64,000 bases of DNA from NCBI RefSeq assembly GCF_002804005.1, contig NZ_CP024965.1, forward strand, positions 1-64,000, in the 5' to 3' direction. The notes below the pieces were generated by a model that was given only the letters and a program-made list of their open reading frames with translations, searched no databases and was not told the DNA's origin. A program made the translations under genes and the position numbers. Each line of letters begins with the position of its first letter. Position 1 is the first letter of the stretch. The DNA is from Williamsoniiplasma somnilux (GTDB lineage: Bacteria > Bacillota_I > Bacilli_A > Mycoplasmatales > Mycoplasmataceae). Shown here in pieces: positions 12,417 through 23,994 of this stretch.

Positions 12417-13262
12417 TTAACCTTTATTATTTGATTTGAAAGCTATTATTTTTTTAATAGCTTCTGCTTTAACATAATCTATTGATGATCTTCCATATTT
12501 TCTAGCATCAAAGCCATCCGGATTTTCTAAGAACCATAGTTTAATTCCATTTGCAGCAGCTATTTTTAAATCTGTTCCAATATTTATTTTTGTTATACCT
12601 AAATTAATTGCTTCTTTCAAATCTTCTAATGGTACACCGCTTGAACCATGTAAAACAATTGGGGTTTCTATTTTTTCAACTATTTCCTTTATTAAATCTA
12701 ATTGTAATTTAGGAGGAGACTTAAACAATCCATGAGATGTTCCTGCAGCAATTGCTAAAGCATCTACGCCTGTTAATTTATTAAATTCAATTGCTTCATT
12801 GATATCGGTAAAACCGTTCGCATTACTTGAGCGATCATCTTCCTTACCCCCAATATGGCCTATTTCTGATTCAACTTCTACACCATTAGCATGAGCATAT
12901 TTGACAACTTCAATTGTTTCTGCAACATTTTGATTAAAATTTTTTAAAGAAGAATCCAACATAACACTTGAAAAGCCTGCATCAATAGCTTTTTTGATTA
13001 AATTTATATCGAAGCCATGATCTCAGTGCAAAATAACAGGAACTGTTGCTTTTTGTACTGCTGTAATTGCAAATGAAAAAACATAATCAAGACCCATGTA
13101 CTTAGCAGCACTTTCGGTAACCATTAATATAACTGGTGATTTCGTTTCTTCGGCTGCCTCAATAATTCCCTTCATCATTTCTAAATTGTCAAAATTAAAT
13201 GCAGGTATTGCATAACCACCTTTTCGTGCTTTTAGCAATTCTGCCTTCAAACTTATTTTCAT
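12417..13262 (-). CDS. fba: Class II ketose-bisphosphate aldolase (fructose- or tagatose-bisphosphate)
   Basis: The enzyme splits fructose-1,6- (or tagatose-1,6-) bisphosphate into two trioses with a zinc ion. The 281-aa product starts with ARKGGYAIPAFNFDNLEM, has the zinc-binding HWDHG region (TGA-Trp at 13020-13022), EIGHIGGKED, GTSHGLF, VLHGSSG and INIGTDLK, all class II features. The ATG at 13262 has GAGGAG upstream. It is divergent from a DeoR regulator of a PTS operon, which suggests coordinated control; whether it is the housekeeping glycolytic aldolase or a tagatose-type enzyme cannot be told here. Confidence 0.9.
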
Positions 13263-13297
13263 ATTTTCTCCTCAAAATTAACATATAATTAAATTAT

Positions 13298-13360
13298 AAA
13301 CAAATTTAAACAAATTTAAACTTTTTTAATTTAATTTAAAAATCTTTAAAAAAGTTTAAA
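13298..13360. promoter_or_regulatory. Divergent regulatory region with operator-like repeats
   Basis: A tandem decamer CAAATTTAAA occurs twice at 13301-13320. A perfect 13-bp inverted repeat follows: TTTAAACTTTTTT at 13315-13327 and AAAAAAGTTTAAA at 13348-13360. DeoR-family repressors commonly bind closely spaced repeats next to their own gene. The assignment to the neighbouring DeoR protein is inference. Confidence 0.5.
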
Positions 13361-13395
13361 ATTTAATGTATTATAAAAAATGGAGGGTCATCGCT

Positions 13396-14130
13396 TTGTT
13401 AAAAGACGAAAGAAGAGAGTTACTTGTTAAAACAATTAATGAAAAAGGCTTTGTTAAAAACATATCTTTATCTGAATTAACCAATTCAACAATTCAGACA
13501 ATTATTACAGATATTAACGAATTGCATAACGAAGGATTAATTATTAAAGTTTATGGAGGAGCAAAATCTGTTAACAACTCTACAAAACAAATGCAAGAAC
13601 ATTTTGAAGAAGAAAAAGAAAAGGTGAACATTGATCTAAAGGACAAAATAGCCAAAAAAGCTGTTGAGTTAATAGAAAATGGAGATTTAATTTTTTTGGA
13701 TACTGGAACTTCCACAAAACAAATGACTAAATATTTAGCAAGTAAAAATGTTTCCATAGTAACAAATGGATTTTCGATTGCTATGGAATTATTAGAACAA
13801 GATATTGAAGTTTGTTTAGTGGGGGGAACAATTATCCCTTCAACCCATGCAACTGCAGGAGAACTTTCTCTTAAATTTATTGATAATTTCTTTTTTGATA
13901 AAGTTTTTATCGGGATGAATAATTTAGATAACAATAAATTTTACACAACAAACGTAAAAGAAGCTATGGTAAAAGAACGTGTTATTAAAAATTCTGAAAA
14001 ATCTTTTATATTAATGGATTCAAGCAAATTTAATTCTAAAAATAGAATTAAAATTGATGTCAAAAGCGATACTGTTTTAATAAGTGAATACGCACCCTCT
14101 GATTACAAAGGAAAATTTATTTCCGCTTAA
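13396..14130 (+). CDS. DeoR-family transcriptional regulator of the sugar operon
   Basis: DeoR-family repressors sense a phosphorylated sugar and control sugar-use operons. The 244-aa product has an N-terminal helix-turn-helix (SLSELTNSTIQTIITDINEL, about 20-40), the linker VYGGA, and a C-terminal sugar-phosphate sensor with LDTGTSTKQM, VTNGF and VGGTI. I start it at TTG 13396 because GGAGGG lies eight bases upstream and the DeoR N-terminus then has normal length; ATG 13366 lies upstream of that RBS and lacks one. It precedes a PTS permease and a PfkB kinase and is divergent from an aldolase. Confidence 0.9.
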   Translation: MLKDERRELLVKTINEKGFVKNISLSELTNSTIQTIITDINELHNEGLIIKVYGGAKSVNNSTKQMQEHFEEEKEKVNIDLKDKIAKKAVELIENGDLIFLDTGTSTKQMTKYLASKNVSIVTNGFSIAMELLEQDIEVCLVGGTIIPSTHATAGELSLKFIDNFFFDKVFIGMNNLDNNKFYTTNVKEAMVKERVIKNSEKSFILMDSSKFNSKNRIKIDVKSDTVLISEYAPSDYKGKFISA

Positions 14131-14178
14131 TAAATTAATTTTTTTACATTATTAATTTATGTAGAAAGCAGGCGCTTG

Positions 14179-16389
14179 ATGAGCAAAAACAATAAGCAAA
14201 ACGTATTAATTCAAAATATACTCAATAAAATTGGTGGATCAGATAATGTTAAAGACGTTTATAATTGTGCCACAAGAATGCGATTAACTTTATTTAATTC
14301 AGAAATTGTAAAAATTAATGACTTAAAAACAATCACAAATCTTAAAGGAGTTTTGTGATCTAATGGTGAACTACAAATAATTATTGGTCCGGAAGTTTCT
14401 GTTCTTACAGATGCATTTAAAGTTTATATTCAAAAAAATATGGAAAAAAATTCTCAAAAATACAATCAACAATTTAAAACTACTAACCAAATAAATTCAA
14501 CTGCAAATAAAATACCAATATGAAGAAAATTTTTAAAATCCGTTTCAGCAATTTTTGGACCTCTTATTCCTTTTTTGATTGGTGTTGGATTAATAATGGC
14601 ATTACAACAATTCTTAATCAGGACAGGCGCAGCACATGCGATTGAAGATAATGGTGTTTTAGGTAAGGATTATAACATTTTTGATTATGTTTTAAATGTA
14701 ATTGCAGGTACAGGCTTTAAGCTGATGGGTGTCATTGCTATTTGATCAACAGTCAGATATCTTGGAGGCAAAACACCAATTGCTTTAGCATTAGGTTTAA
14801 TTATGATTTCTCCAATTATTCCAGAAGCTGGAATTCATTTAATGACATTGGGTGATTGAAATATTAATCTTAAGCCATTTTATTCGACTATTTTAGTTTT
14901 TATTTTAATGGGTGTAATTTTGGCGAATGCACAAAAATTAATGGACAAGTATTTTAACTCTGTAGCAAACTTTATTTTAAATCCATTATTAAATCTACTT
15001 ATAGGAGGACTTTTAGCATTTTTTTTTATGGGTCCAATTATGGGTGTTATAGAAAACGCTTTATTAACTGCCTTCAATTGATTTATGACCTTGCCTTTTG
15101 GTTTGGGTGCTTTAGTTGTAGGTTTAACTTGACAACCATTAGTTGTTTTGGGGGTTCACAACATTTTATTTTTTGCGGCAGTAACCGACATAGTCTCAAA
15201 TGGAAATCCTTCAATTTTTTTGGCGGCAGCATTTGCTGCAGCATGAGCTCAAATGGGTGCAACTCTTGGTGTTGCACTTAGAAGTAAAAAATCCATTGAT
15301 AAATCAAGTGCTATTGCGGCTGCATTGCCAGGAATTATTTCTGGACCAACCGAATCTTGCATTTATGCGGTCAATTTGCCAAAAGGTAAACCATTCATTA
15401 CCGGAGTGATTGCCGGAGGTATTGGTGGATGAATGATAGGTATTTTTGGAATAAATCTTGATAATTTAGCTGGACTTGGAGGGGTTGTTGGATTTTTGGC
15501 TTACACAGATGATTTGTGAAAAGCTATTGTCATTGATTTAAGTTCATTAATTTTGGGTGTCCTTATAACAATTTTGTTTTGAAAGGAAGAAAAAACCGAA
15601 CAAGCTTTAATTTACAAAATAACAAAGCAATTTAATAAAGCAGAATTTTTAAATAGTAAAAATGATTATCAAGCAAAAGAAATTATTAAACTAATAGAAC
15701 AAGAAAATAAAAATAAAGACAAGGAAAAACTAATTAACAAAATTAATTTAATTAAAATAGATTTAATTAAATTTGATCCCTCACTCTCTAAAGTAATCGA
15801 CATTGTAATAGAAAATATCAAAACAAACAAAATAGATAATAATTCTAAAAAAGAATTAGTTTTTAAATTAAGTTCTTTAAAAACAACAAGACAAACAAAA
15901 TTAAATGAAACATATCTTGATTTAAAAAAATATATTAAAACTTTGAAAAGTCTTTCAGCTAAATCGAATAAACTATCTACATTAACTATCAAAAAAGAAA
16001 ATTTAGAATTTAAAATAAATAAGATTTTTGAAATTAATGAAGCAAAAAATGCCAGTTTATTTAACAAAGGTAATAAACTTTCTAATTCAAAAAATATCAA
16101 TAAAATAGCTAAGGGAAACCAAATGATTGAACTTTCCAAAAATTATGATTCTAGTTTTAAAAAAATTACTTCTATTAAAAATAAAATTTTAGAAATCGAA
16201 AAACAACTTGTAGAAGCAAATGATTTTTTGTCAAAAGACACAAAAGATATTTACAAAAATATCGAAAAATACATAAATAAAATTCAAGAAATTAAAAAAA
16301 CAAAAATGAATTTATATAAAGATCAATATTTTAATGCTATTCACAAAGTTGAAATAAAAAGCAATTTTATAGAACCTAAATGTTTTTAA
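14179..16389 (+). CDS. PTS EIIBC, glucose superfamily, with long Lys-rich C-terminal tail
   Basis: EIIBC imports a sugar and phosphorylates it on entry. The 736-aa protein has an N-terminal EIIB domain with the phosphorylated Cys30 in NCATRMRL, a hydrophobic EIIC domain (about residues 115-470) with GPTESCIYAVNLP resembling the GxTEPAIYGV signature of sucrose/beta-glucoside transporters, and no EIIA domain. Residues about 471-736 are instead a charged, coiled-coil-like segment rich in Lys, Glu, Asn and Ile, not usual for the family. The ATG at 14179 has AGG six bases upstream. The operon context (DeoR, PfkB kinase, aldolase) suggests a ketose such as fructose or tagatose, but this is inference. 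Confidence 0.88.
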
Positions 16390-16425
16390 ACATAAAATAC
16401 AAAGAGAAAAAGGTGGAATTTTAAA

Positions 16426-17361
16426 ATGAATAATATATACATAATTTCTTTAAGTCCTGCAATTGATTACATTTTAAAATTTGATGAATTAAAAAAAGAT
16501 GAAACTAACCGACCAAAAGAAACAGAAATTTATCCAGCAGGTAAAGGCATACATATTTCAATGATTTTAAATAATTTAAATATTGCTAATGAATCATTAA
16601 TTTTTTCAAACGGAGATTTTGAAAAATATTTTTATAATAATTTAAATAAACTAAAAATCAAATATAAAAAGTTTAACGCAAATGGCGATATAAGAATTAA
16701 TATAAAATTAATTGATCAACATCAAACAGAATGCAGTGTCTCAAGTCCATGCATTGAAATAAATGAATTAAATAAACTAAAGGAATACTTAATTAAAAAT
16801 ATTAGACCCAACGATTATGTAATTGCAACAGGAAGTATTCCCAAAGGTGTTGATTCAAAAATATACGGAGAAATTGTTGAATTGACAAACTCCTTAAATG
16901 CCAATTGCATCGTGGATGCATTTGGTGATTCGTTAAGTTATGCAATTGAAAAAAAACCTTTTCTAATAAAACCCAATATCAAAGAACTTAGTTTAACTAT
17001 TGGTAAAAAAATTAAAAACAAAAACGATTTATTGTTAGCTACAAAACCTTTATTAGAACAGGGTGTAAAAAACATTCTTGTTTCAATGGGTTCTAAAGGA
17101 GCTGTACTTATTAATGATCAAATCTCAATAAAATGTTCAATTGGTAAATGGAATAAAAAACTAGTTAATGCTGCAGGTGCTGGAGATAGTATGATAGGTG
17201 GGTTTTTGAGTGAATTTATACAAACGAATGATTACGAAAAGGCGCTTAAAATGGGAATAGTTTGTGGTAGTGCAACAGCATACTCTAACAAAATAGCTTC
17301 TGCTGAGCTAATTAACGAGCTAGTTTCTTCAATTGATGATTTAAGAATAGAAAATTTATAA
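16426..17361 (+). CDS. PfkB-family sugar-phosphate kinase (1-phosphofructokinase or tagatose-6-phosphate kinase)
   Basis: The 311-aa PfkB-fold kinase has SLSPAIDY at the N-terminus, the substrate element YPAGKGIHIS (about 37-46), ATGSIPKG, IKPNIKEL and the C-terminal ATP/anion-hole signature NAAGAGDSMIGGF with the catalytic Asp. This profile fits 1-phosphofructokinase or LacC. AAAGGTGG precedes the ATG. It is the last gene of the DeoR-EIIBC operon; its product would be the substrate of the divergent aldolase. Confidence 0.9.
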   Translation: MNNIYIISLSPAIDYILKFDELKKDETNRPKETEIYPAGKGIHISMILNNLNIANESLIFSNGDFEKYFYNNLNKLKIKYKKFNANGDIRINIKLIDQHQTECSVSSPCIEINELNKLKEYLIKNIRPNDYVIATGSIPKGVDSKIYGEIVELTNSLNANCIVDAFGDSLSYAIEKKPFLIKPNIKELSLTIGKKIKNKNDLLLATKPLLEQGVKNILVSMGSKGAVLINDQISIKCSIGKWNKKLVNAAGAGDSMIGGFLSEFIQTNDYEKALKMGIVCGSATAYSNKIASAELINELVSSIDDLRIENL

Positions 17362-17364
17362 TTT

Positions 17365-17398
17365 ATAGCACTAGTTTTACTAGTGCTATTATTTTTTT
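17365..17398 (+). terminator. Terminator of the sugar operon
   Basis: TAGCACTAGT (17366-17375) and ACTAGTGCTA (17379-17388) form a perfect 10-bp stem with a TTT loop, followed by ATTATTTTTTT. Confidence 0.9.
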
Positions 17399-17401
17399 GA
17401 G

Positions 17402-17430
17402 ATTTAAAAAAGCACTGACGTGCTTTTAAA
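17402..17430 (-). terminator. Terminator of tpx
   Basis: AAAAGCAC (17408-17415) pairs with GTGCTTTT (17420-17427). Read on the minus strand the hairpin is followed by a T-run, which suits the end of the minus-strand peroxidase gene. Confidence 0.75.
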
Positions 17431-17447
17431 AATTTAGAATAAAATAT

Positions 17448-17954
17448 TTATTTCAATGTGTTTAAAAACTTAATTACATCGTTGTAGTTTGGTTCGTCTC
17501 CAGCTGGAGGATTAACGATTTGTTCGTAAATTATTTTGTTGTTTTCATCAAGAACAATTACAGCTCTTGCTAGCAATTTGATAAAATCTATTTCAAATCC
17601 GGTTTGTCTCCCATAATCACGATAGTTAGCATCAGATCATAGCAAATGATTTTTGGTTTTAAATGAAGCACAAGCTTTTTTTAAAGCAAATGGTAAGTCC
17701 CTTGAAATTGTAATTAATTGAAGATTATTGTAGTCATTGCCGATTATATTATTAAATTTTTCTGTTTGTAAAATACAAATACTTGTATCAACACTTGGAA
17801 CAGAAGAAATTAATTTATATTTTTTATTAATATCTTTTAATTCAACAGTATTTAAACCTTCGTCCATCGCTCTAAAATTTGGCAATACATCGCCTAATTT
17901 TAAATAGTCTTTTGTTATTAAATCATAAACGTTGTCTTTTAATGTTTTATTCAT
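17448..17954 (-). CDS. tpx: Thiol peroxidase (peroxiredoxin Tpx)
   Basis: Tpx reduces hydrogen and alkyl peroxides using thioredoxin. The 168-aa protein has the peroxidatic Cys60 in SVPSVDTSIC and the resolving Cys95 in KKACASF, the same spacing as known Tpx proteins. The TGA-Trp codon at 17637-17639 is in frame. GAGGTG precedes the ATG. Peroxide defence fits with the peroxide-producing glycerol oxidase further along the window. Confidence 0.93.
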
Positions 17955-18023
17955 AAAATTTCACCTCTTTGAAGTATATTATATCTTTTTAAATTCAATA
18001 TTATATTTTGGATAAACAAATAA

Positions 18024-18061
18024 GTGCTATTTATAGAAATATTTTCCATTTATAATAGCAC
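18024..18061. repeat. Inverted repeat in the tpx / nucleoside-transporter spacer
   Basis: GTGCTAT (18024-18030) and ATAGCAC (18055-18061) with further partial pairing (TATA/TATA) flank an AT-rich loop. It lies in the 288-base spacer between divergent tpx and the BMP lipoprotein gene and could be an operator. There is no T-run after it. Confidence 0.4.
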
Positions 18062-18242
18062 ATGTGGAATTTTTTAATCAAAAATAACCATTTTTACTGG
18101 GTATTTTAATAAAATATTAATGTTTAGTTTTAAATTTGAAAGCATTTTTTATCAGATTTTATCTAAATAAATTTTTCCACATAGTTTTACTAAAAAAATG
18201 ACAAAAAATAATAGACAATAAAATAGAGAAAGGAAATTAAGA

Positions 18243-19898
18243 ATGAAGAAACTTTTAACAATTCTAACATCAGTTTCAGTTCTGGCAGGTAGTGTCACAA
18301 GCGTTATATCTTGTACTGCTCCTAAATTAGCTGAAGGACTACCCGGACAACGAGTGGTTATCATAACTGATGGTGGAAACATTCGGGATAAATCGTTTAA
18401 CGAAAGTTCTTGAGAAGGGGTTATTGACTACGGAGGCCAAATTGGTGAAAATGTTGATGATTCCGAACTTGTAGGAACTGGTTTAACTAAAGAAGACCTA
18501 AATTATGAATCATCAAAACTAGTAAAAGTAATTGATGGAGTAAAAGACTATAGTGATGCTAAGAATTCAAGCAGAAACTATGTTGAGGTTGCCGATAAAA
18601 GTCGTAATGGATTTTACTCAGCTTATAAAATGGCACTTTATAAGCAAACTGATGCAATGTTGTTATCGGGGTTTGGACACACCGACACCATTGATGAATT
18701 ATCAAGACTAATGGGTGATAAAACAATTGTTTTATTAGATTCACAAGTTGATTACAGTGGTGGCAAATATAAAAATGTTATTTCAATCATCTTTAAATCA
18801 GAACTTGCAGGTTTTGCAGCTGGTTGAGATGCATTAATGTGAGCCAATGTTCCCAAACTTGATGATAAAGGAAATTTCAAATCAGATAATTTAGAACTTC
18901 AAGGAGATGCCAATGGTGACGGGATTATTACTCTTGGATCTTTTGGTGGAATTTCAATGAAATTAGCAGTTGATAACTACATTTGAGGATTGCTTGCAGC
19001 TGGTGAATTGTTTAATGAAACAATGGCCGGACAAGAAGTTACATTAAAAGATAATTCCGGAGTAGAAAAAAATTATAAATTGCCAAAAGTTGCTTATGGC
19101 AATTTAGAAGGTTCTAAAGAACTGCCTGATGGACCTCTTGCAAGTTCAGCAACAGATTCTGCATGGTTTTCAAATAATTTTGATATTGGTGGAGCTGAAA
19201 AATCAGGAGTTGTCCCTAAACTATTTAAAAATAAATCAGATATTATTTTCCCTGTTGCAGGACCACAAACTAATGACGTTATTGGTCACGAAGGTGGGGG
19301 ATATAAACCATTCTTAATTGGAGTTGATACCGATCAAATTAAAACTGTTGGTAAAGACACGGGCACTGAAAATAGATTTATTACAAGTGCTATTAAAGGA
19401 ATTGCAACAGCAGCTGTTGATGAATTAAAGGCAGCAAGATCGTTGAAAAAAGCAGAAATAGTGACCCCTAAAGGTCCAAAAATTATTAATGTTAATGATC
19501 CTAAAAAAATTCATGATGGTCAATTAGCTGAAACCAATACTGATTGATCTGTTTCAATTTCTAGAAATGCAGATCAAAAATATTCATTAGGACAAAACCT
19601 AGCAATTAAAGCTGTTGATTATTCAAAAAATATTGGAAAAATATTATACACAAGTTTATCTGATGAAGTTACCGGATTTGCTAGTCTTAAAAGCGGGGAT
19701 ATAAGAGATTATTTTACAGGTAAATCAATCAAAAACGCAATTAAAGGAGCTTTAAATCCATCTACAGAAAGTGAAATTCTAAACAAAAAAGATGCTCAAA
19801 CTATTTCGGTTGATTCAACAATTGAAAATGATGGAATTGACGGTTTAGTTTCATACTTTAACAGATTACTAAAACTAGATTTTGGAGGTACTGAATAA
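18243..19898 (+). CDS. BMP-family nucleoside-binding lipoprotein
   Basis: The lipoprotein is the extracellular receptor of an ABC importer of the PnrA/BMP type, which binds nucleosides. The 551-aa protein has a signal peptide with a lipobox ending VISC (Cys24), then VVIITDGGNIRDKSFNESSW, the typical start of the BMP fold, and later VAGPQTNDVI and LIGVDTDQ. It is longer than usual BMP proteins (about 350 aa) because of inserted charged segments. AGAAAGG precedes the ATG. The stop overlaps the next ATG by one base (TAATG). Confidence 0.92.
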
Positions 19899-21469
19899 TG
19901 CCATTAAAATCTAAAAAATATAATTCAGAATACGCAATCGAAATGGAAAAAATCACAAAGAGTTTTCTTGGTGGTTCAATCATTGCTAATAAAGATGTTG
20001 ACATTAGTGTTAAACGCGGTGAAATTCACGCATTGGTTGGTGAAAACGGGGCAGGTAAATCGACATTAATGAGTATTTTGTTTGGTTTATATCAACCAAC
20101 GAGTGGAATCATTAAAGTTAATGGGAAAGAAGTTGTAATAACTAATCCAATTAAAGCAAATAAATTGGGAATCGGAATGGTTCACCAACATTTTAAACTT
20201 GTTGATGTTAACACAGTTTGAGAAAACATTGCTTTAGGGTCAGAAATTACAACAGCCGGTTTCATTTTAAATAAAAATAAAATTAAAACAGAATTAACAG
20301 AAATTATGAACAAATATAATCTTCATGTTGATCTTGAAGCTAAAATCGAAAAAATCTCAGTAGGAATGCAACAACGTGTTGAAATTTTAAAAATTTTATA
20401 TCGTAAAGCAGATATTTTGGTTTTTGACGAACCAACAGCAGTTTTAACCCCTCAACAAATTGATGGGTTGTTAAATGTTATGTTAGATTTGAAAAAAGAT
20501 GGCAAAACAATTATCTTTATTTCTCACAAAATTGATGAAATCAAAAGAGTTGCTGATACAGCTACTGTCATTAGACGCGGTAAAAAAATCGTTGATATTA
20601 ATGTAAGTGATGTTAAAGGAAACGAAATTGCTGAAGCAATGGTTGGCCGTAAACTTGTTGAAATTAAAAATCCTCACACTAAACCATTAACCAACGTACC
20701 GCTTTTAGAAGTGCTTAATTTAACTGTTAAAAAAGCATCAAATCCAAAAATTAATGGTTTAGAAACTTTTAATTTGGTTGTTAGACCAGGAGAAATCGTG
20801 GCTGTAGCTGGAGTTGAAGGGAATGGTCAAAAAGAGCTAGTCGAGGCAATAACTGGTTTGTCAAAAGCAACTTCAGGAGGAGTTTTATTCAAGGAAATTA
20901 ATGTTCTTGATGGAAACATTGCTCAAAGATATGATTTAGGAATGTCACATATTCCTGAAGACCGCCATAAATATGGAATGTTGCTAGATTTTACAGTTCA
21001 AGATAATATTGTTTCACAAGAAATTAACAAAATACCATTTTCAAAATTTGGCATCATTAATAAAAGAGCAATTTCTCGTTATGCGCAAAGCGTAATTAAA
21101 GACTTTGATGTTCGTGGGAGCAGAAACGGATCAGCAATAGCTCGCGGTTTATCCGGAGGTAACCAACAAAAAGTTGTTGTCGGTAGAGAAATGCGAAAAG
21201 AACATGATTTACTAGTTGTTGTTCAACCAACTAGAGGATTAGATATTGGAGCGATTGAATACATTCATTCAGAAATTTTAAAAGAAAAAGCTGAAGGTAA
21301 GGGTATTTTATTAGTATCTTACGAGCTTAATGAAGTAATGGCATTAGCTGATAGAATTGTTGTTTTAAACGATGGTAAATTAGTTGGTGAAATTGCGGGG
21401 GCTGACGCTAAAAAAGAATACATCGGAGCTTTAATGGCAGGGCAAAAAATGGAAGGAGTTAAAAAATAA
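19898..21469 (+). CDS. Nucleoside ABC transporter, double ATP-binding protein
   Basis: The 523-aa protein has two ABC domains in tandem, as in ribose/nucleoside importers. Domain 1 has Walker A GENGAGKST (about 50), a variant signature ISVGMQQRVEIL and Walker B ILVFDEPTAVL; domain 2 has a degenerate Walker A GVEGNGQKEL and signature LSGGNQQKVVVGRE with VVQPTRGLDIGA. Degeneracy of the second site is normal for this family. It overlaps the lipoprotein gene and the next permease gene by one base each, so translation is coupled. Confidence 0.95.
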
Positions 21470-23994
21470 TGACACTAAAACAAAGGCTTTGAGTTAGTTC
21501 AAAACAAACAAAAGAATTTTTAACTTCTAGCGAATTCAAAAACAAAAATAAATATATAAAAGGATCAGTTTTAGCAATTTTATCAGGATTTATTGTTGCT
21601 AGTTTAATTGTTGCCTTTTTAAATGTTAATCCATTTGTTTACTTTGGAAAATTATTTGCTGTTGCATTTAACCCATTATATCTTGATGCCACTTTAAACT
21701 GAATGGCTGTATATGTAATTGCTGGATTAGCTGTTGCGGTTGGATTTAAATCGGGCGTTTTCAATATTGGAGCACCAGGACAAATTCTAGGAGCTTCAGG
21801 AATGTCAACGGTTGTTGTATGAAGTATTTTAGATCCTAGTGCAACAACAATGAGTGGAGGATTAATTTTTCTTGTATTTTTAATCTGTGTTATCACGGCA
21901 GCTTTTTTGGCATTTGTTGCCGGAATCTTAAAAGCACTATTTAACATTCACGAAGTTGTAACGACCATCTTAATGAATTGAGCTGTTTGATATTTATTTA
22001 AATATGTATTTATGACATATGGTGCTAAATTTGGTTCAGTTTTAGCAGGAAACTCTAAAGCAATTCCTGAAGGTATGTTTAATATTAATGGAAGTTCAAT
22101 TTTAATTCCGTTATTAATTGCTTTAGTTGTAGTTATTTTTGTAGCTGTTTTGTTTGCAAAAACAACATTCGGATTTAAATTAAAAGCTGTAGGGACATCT
22201 GTTCCTGCTTCTAAATATTCAGGGATAAACGTTAAGAATAAAATTGTAGCAGCAATGACATTATCAGGAGCATTAGCTGGAGTTGCTGCATTCGTAAGTA
22301 TTATGACTGTAAGTCCAAACACATACTTTGGTTCTGATAGTTTGCCAACATTCGGATTTGATGCAATTGCTGTATCTCTTGTAGCTTTTAATAACCCGTT
22401 TGGAATGTTATTTGTTGGATTGTTATGAGGTATGATTCAAACAGCTGGAGCACCAATTTCTTCACTATTTGGAATTCCAACTCAAATTAGTGGATTAGTT
22501 TCAGGGATCATTATTTACTTAGCTGCAATTTCAGCAATATTCATTAAATTTGAACCTTGAAAAATGTTGAAACTGCAAATTTATATTTGAAGAAGTGGTG
22601 CAGAAAGAAAACTGCTTTGAAAATTAAGATGTCAACGAAATCGTTTTTGATTTAATAGGATTGTTACTTGTGTTGATAAGGATTACAAAGCTAATTTAAA
22701 TAAATTATCTGATAAATTAGAAATTCGAAACTTTAAAGAAGAATATAAAACTAATTTGACTATGAAAATGAATCATTTAAATGGTCAAATTAGAGACTTA
22801 AAAAATCTTATTTGAGATCAAAATACAAATAAAGGTTTATATGGAATTAAAACTAGATGCAAAAATCAAATTCATAGTTTAGATAATGAATCTTTAACTA
22901 AGATTGAATTAATAAATTTAGCTTATAGCAACTTTAAAGAAGATCTAACAAAAAACAAAAAAAATCAAATTCACAAAAAAGATTTAGCAATTAAAGCTGC
23001 CAAAAAATCATTAACAAAAGATTTACATGCTGCCAAAAATTGACGCGAAGGTGAAATTGGAATTATTACTTTAGAATTTGAATACCGTGATGGTGTCATT
23101 GAAATTAAAGGGGCAAGAGCAAAAGCTTTAAGTGTAATTAATGAAAAAATTACTTCACTAAAAGCTGAGTTGAAACTAAATATTGGAATATTAAAAAATG
23201 ATAAATCAATATCTGCAGAAACTCGCAAAATAAAAATTAAAGAACTAAAAGATACTTATGTGACTGATTTATCAATTTTACATAACGATATGAAAACGAT
23301 AAATATAGAAGCACAAGAAAAAATCAGTAAATTAAAAGAAGCAAAAGCAAAACAAATTTTAAGAGTTAAAACAGAAAAAATTCAAATGGATAATATTGAT
23401 CTAAACTACGAAGGTTTAGTAAGAGAAGCAAAAGATAAATATGCTTCTACAATTGTTAAAATTAATGAACAATCTGAGATGGATAAAAAAAATATTGATA
23501 TTCGTTTGAGTGAAACTAAAATAACTAAAGCAAAAAATATTTTAGAACAAATTGAAAATTCAATCTCTGATAAAACTCAAAATCAAAATAAAAATTATTT
23601 TGAAGAAAAATTGAAAAAAATTAATGAAGCTGTTGATGAGTTAAACAAAACATTGACTCCAAACATTATTGAAAATCATGACGATAATTGATCTGTTTAT
23701 GAACGAGTTAAAATTGCTTTAGCATTATTCAAAATTAAAACAATTTTTGAAATTGGTCAAGAAATGTTAAATAACAAAAATGAAATCTTTAAAAATAAAG
23801 AAACTAAAGAATGAATTTTAAACGATTCAAAAATGGTTTATATAAAACTTCAACAAGAAATGAAAGAAAAATTTTCAAAAATTGGTCAAGAAAATGATTT
23901 AGAATCAATCAACAAACTTGTAGATTTACAAAAACAAAACGATGATGATTTTGAAAAATATATTTTACAAATTTCAAATAAGGAGGTTGCATAA
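21469..23994 (+). CDS. Nucleoside ABC permease 1 with very long coiled-coil C-terminal tail
   Basis: Residues 1-363 form a BPD_transp_2-type permease with about eight to nine hydrophobic segments and FNIGAPGQILGA, the usual length for the family. Residues about 365-841 are hydrophilic, rich in Lys, Glu, Asn and Ile, with heptad-like spacing, and would lie in the cytoplasm. The whole frame is open through many TGA-Trp codons and ends in TAATG overlapping the next permease, so the tail is part of the gene and not a separate one. Function of the tail is unknown. Confidence 0.9.

Noticed and set aside
15083-15277. Cys- and Gln-rich small frames on both strands in the PTS gene
   Set aside because: They overlap the EIIC domain in other frames and have no start signal.
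17366-17388. Possible attachment-site core in the TAGCACTAGT repeat
   Set aside because: It is a terminator stem with a T-run; no tRNA or integrase is nearby.
21639-22322. Antisense frames inside the nucleoside permease gene
   Set aside because: They mirror hydrophobic membrane segments of the real gene; composition reflects the opposite strand.
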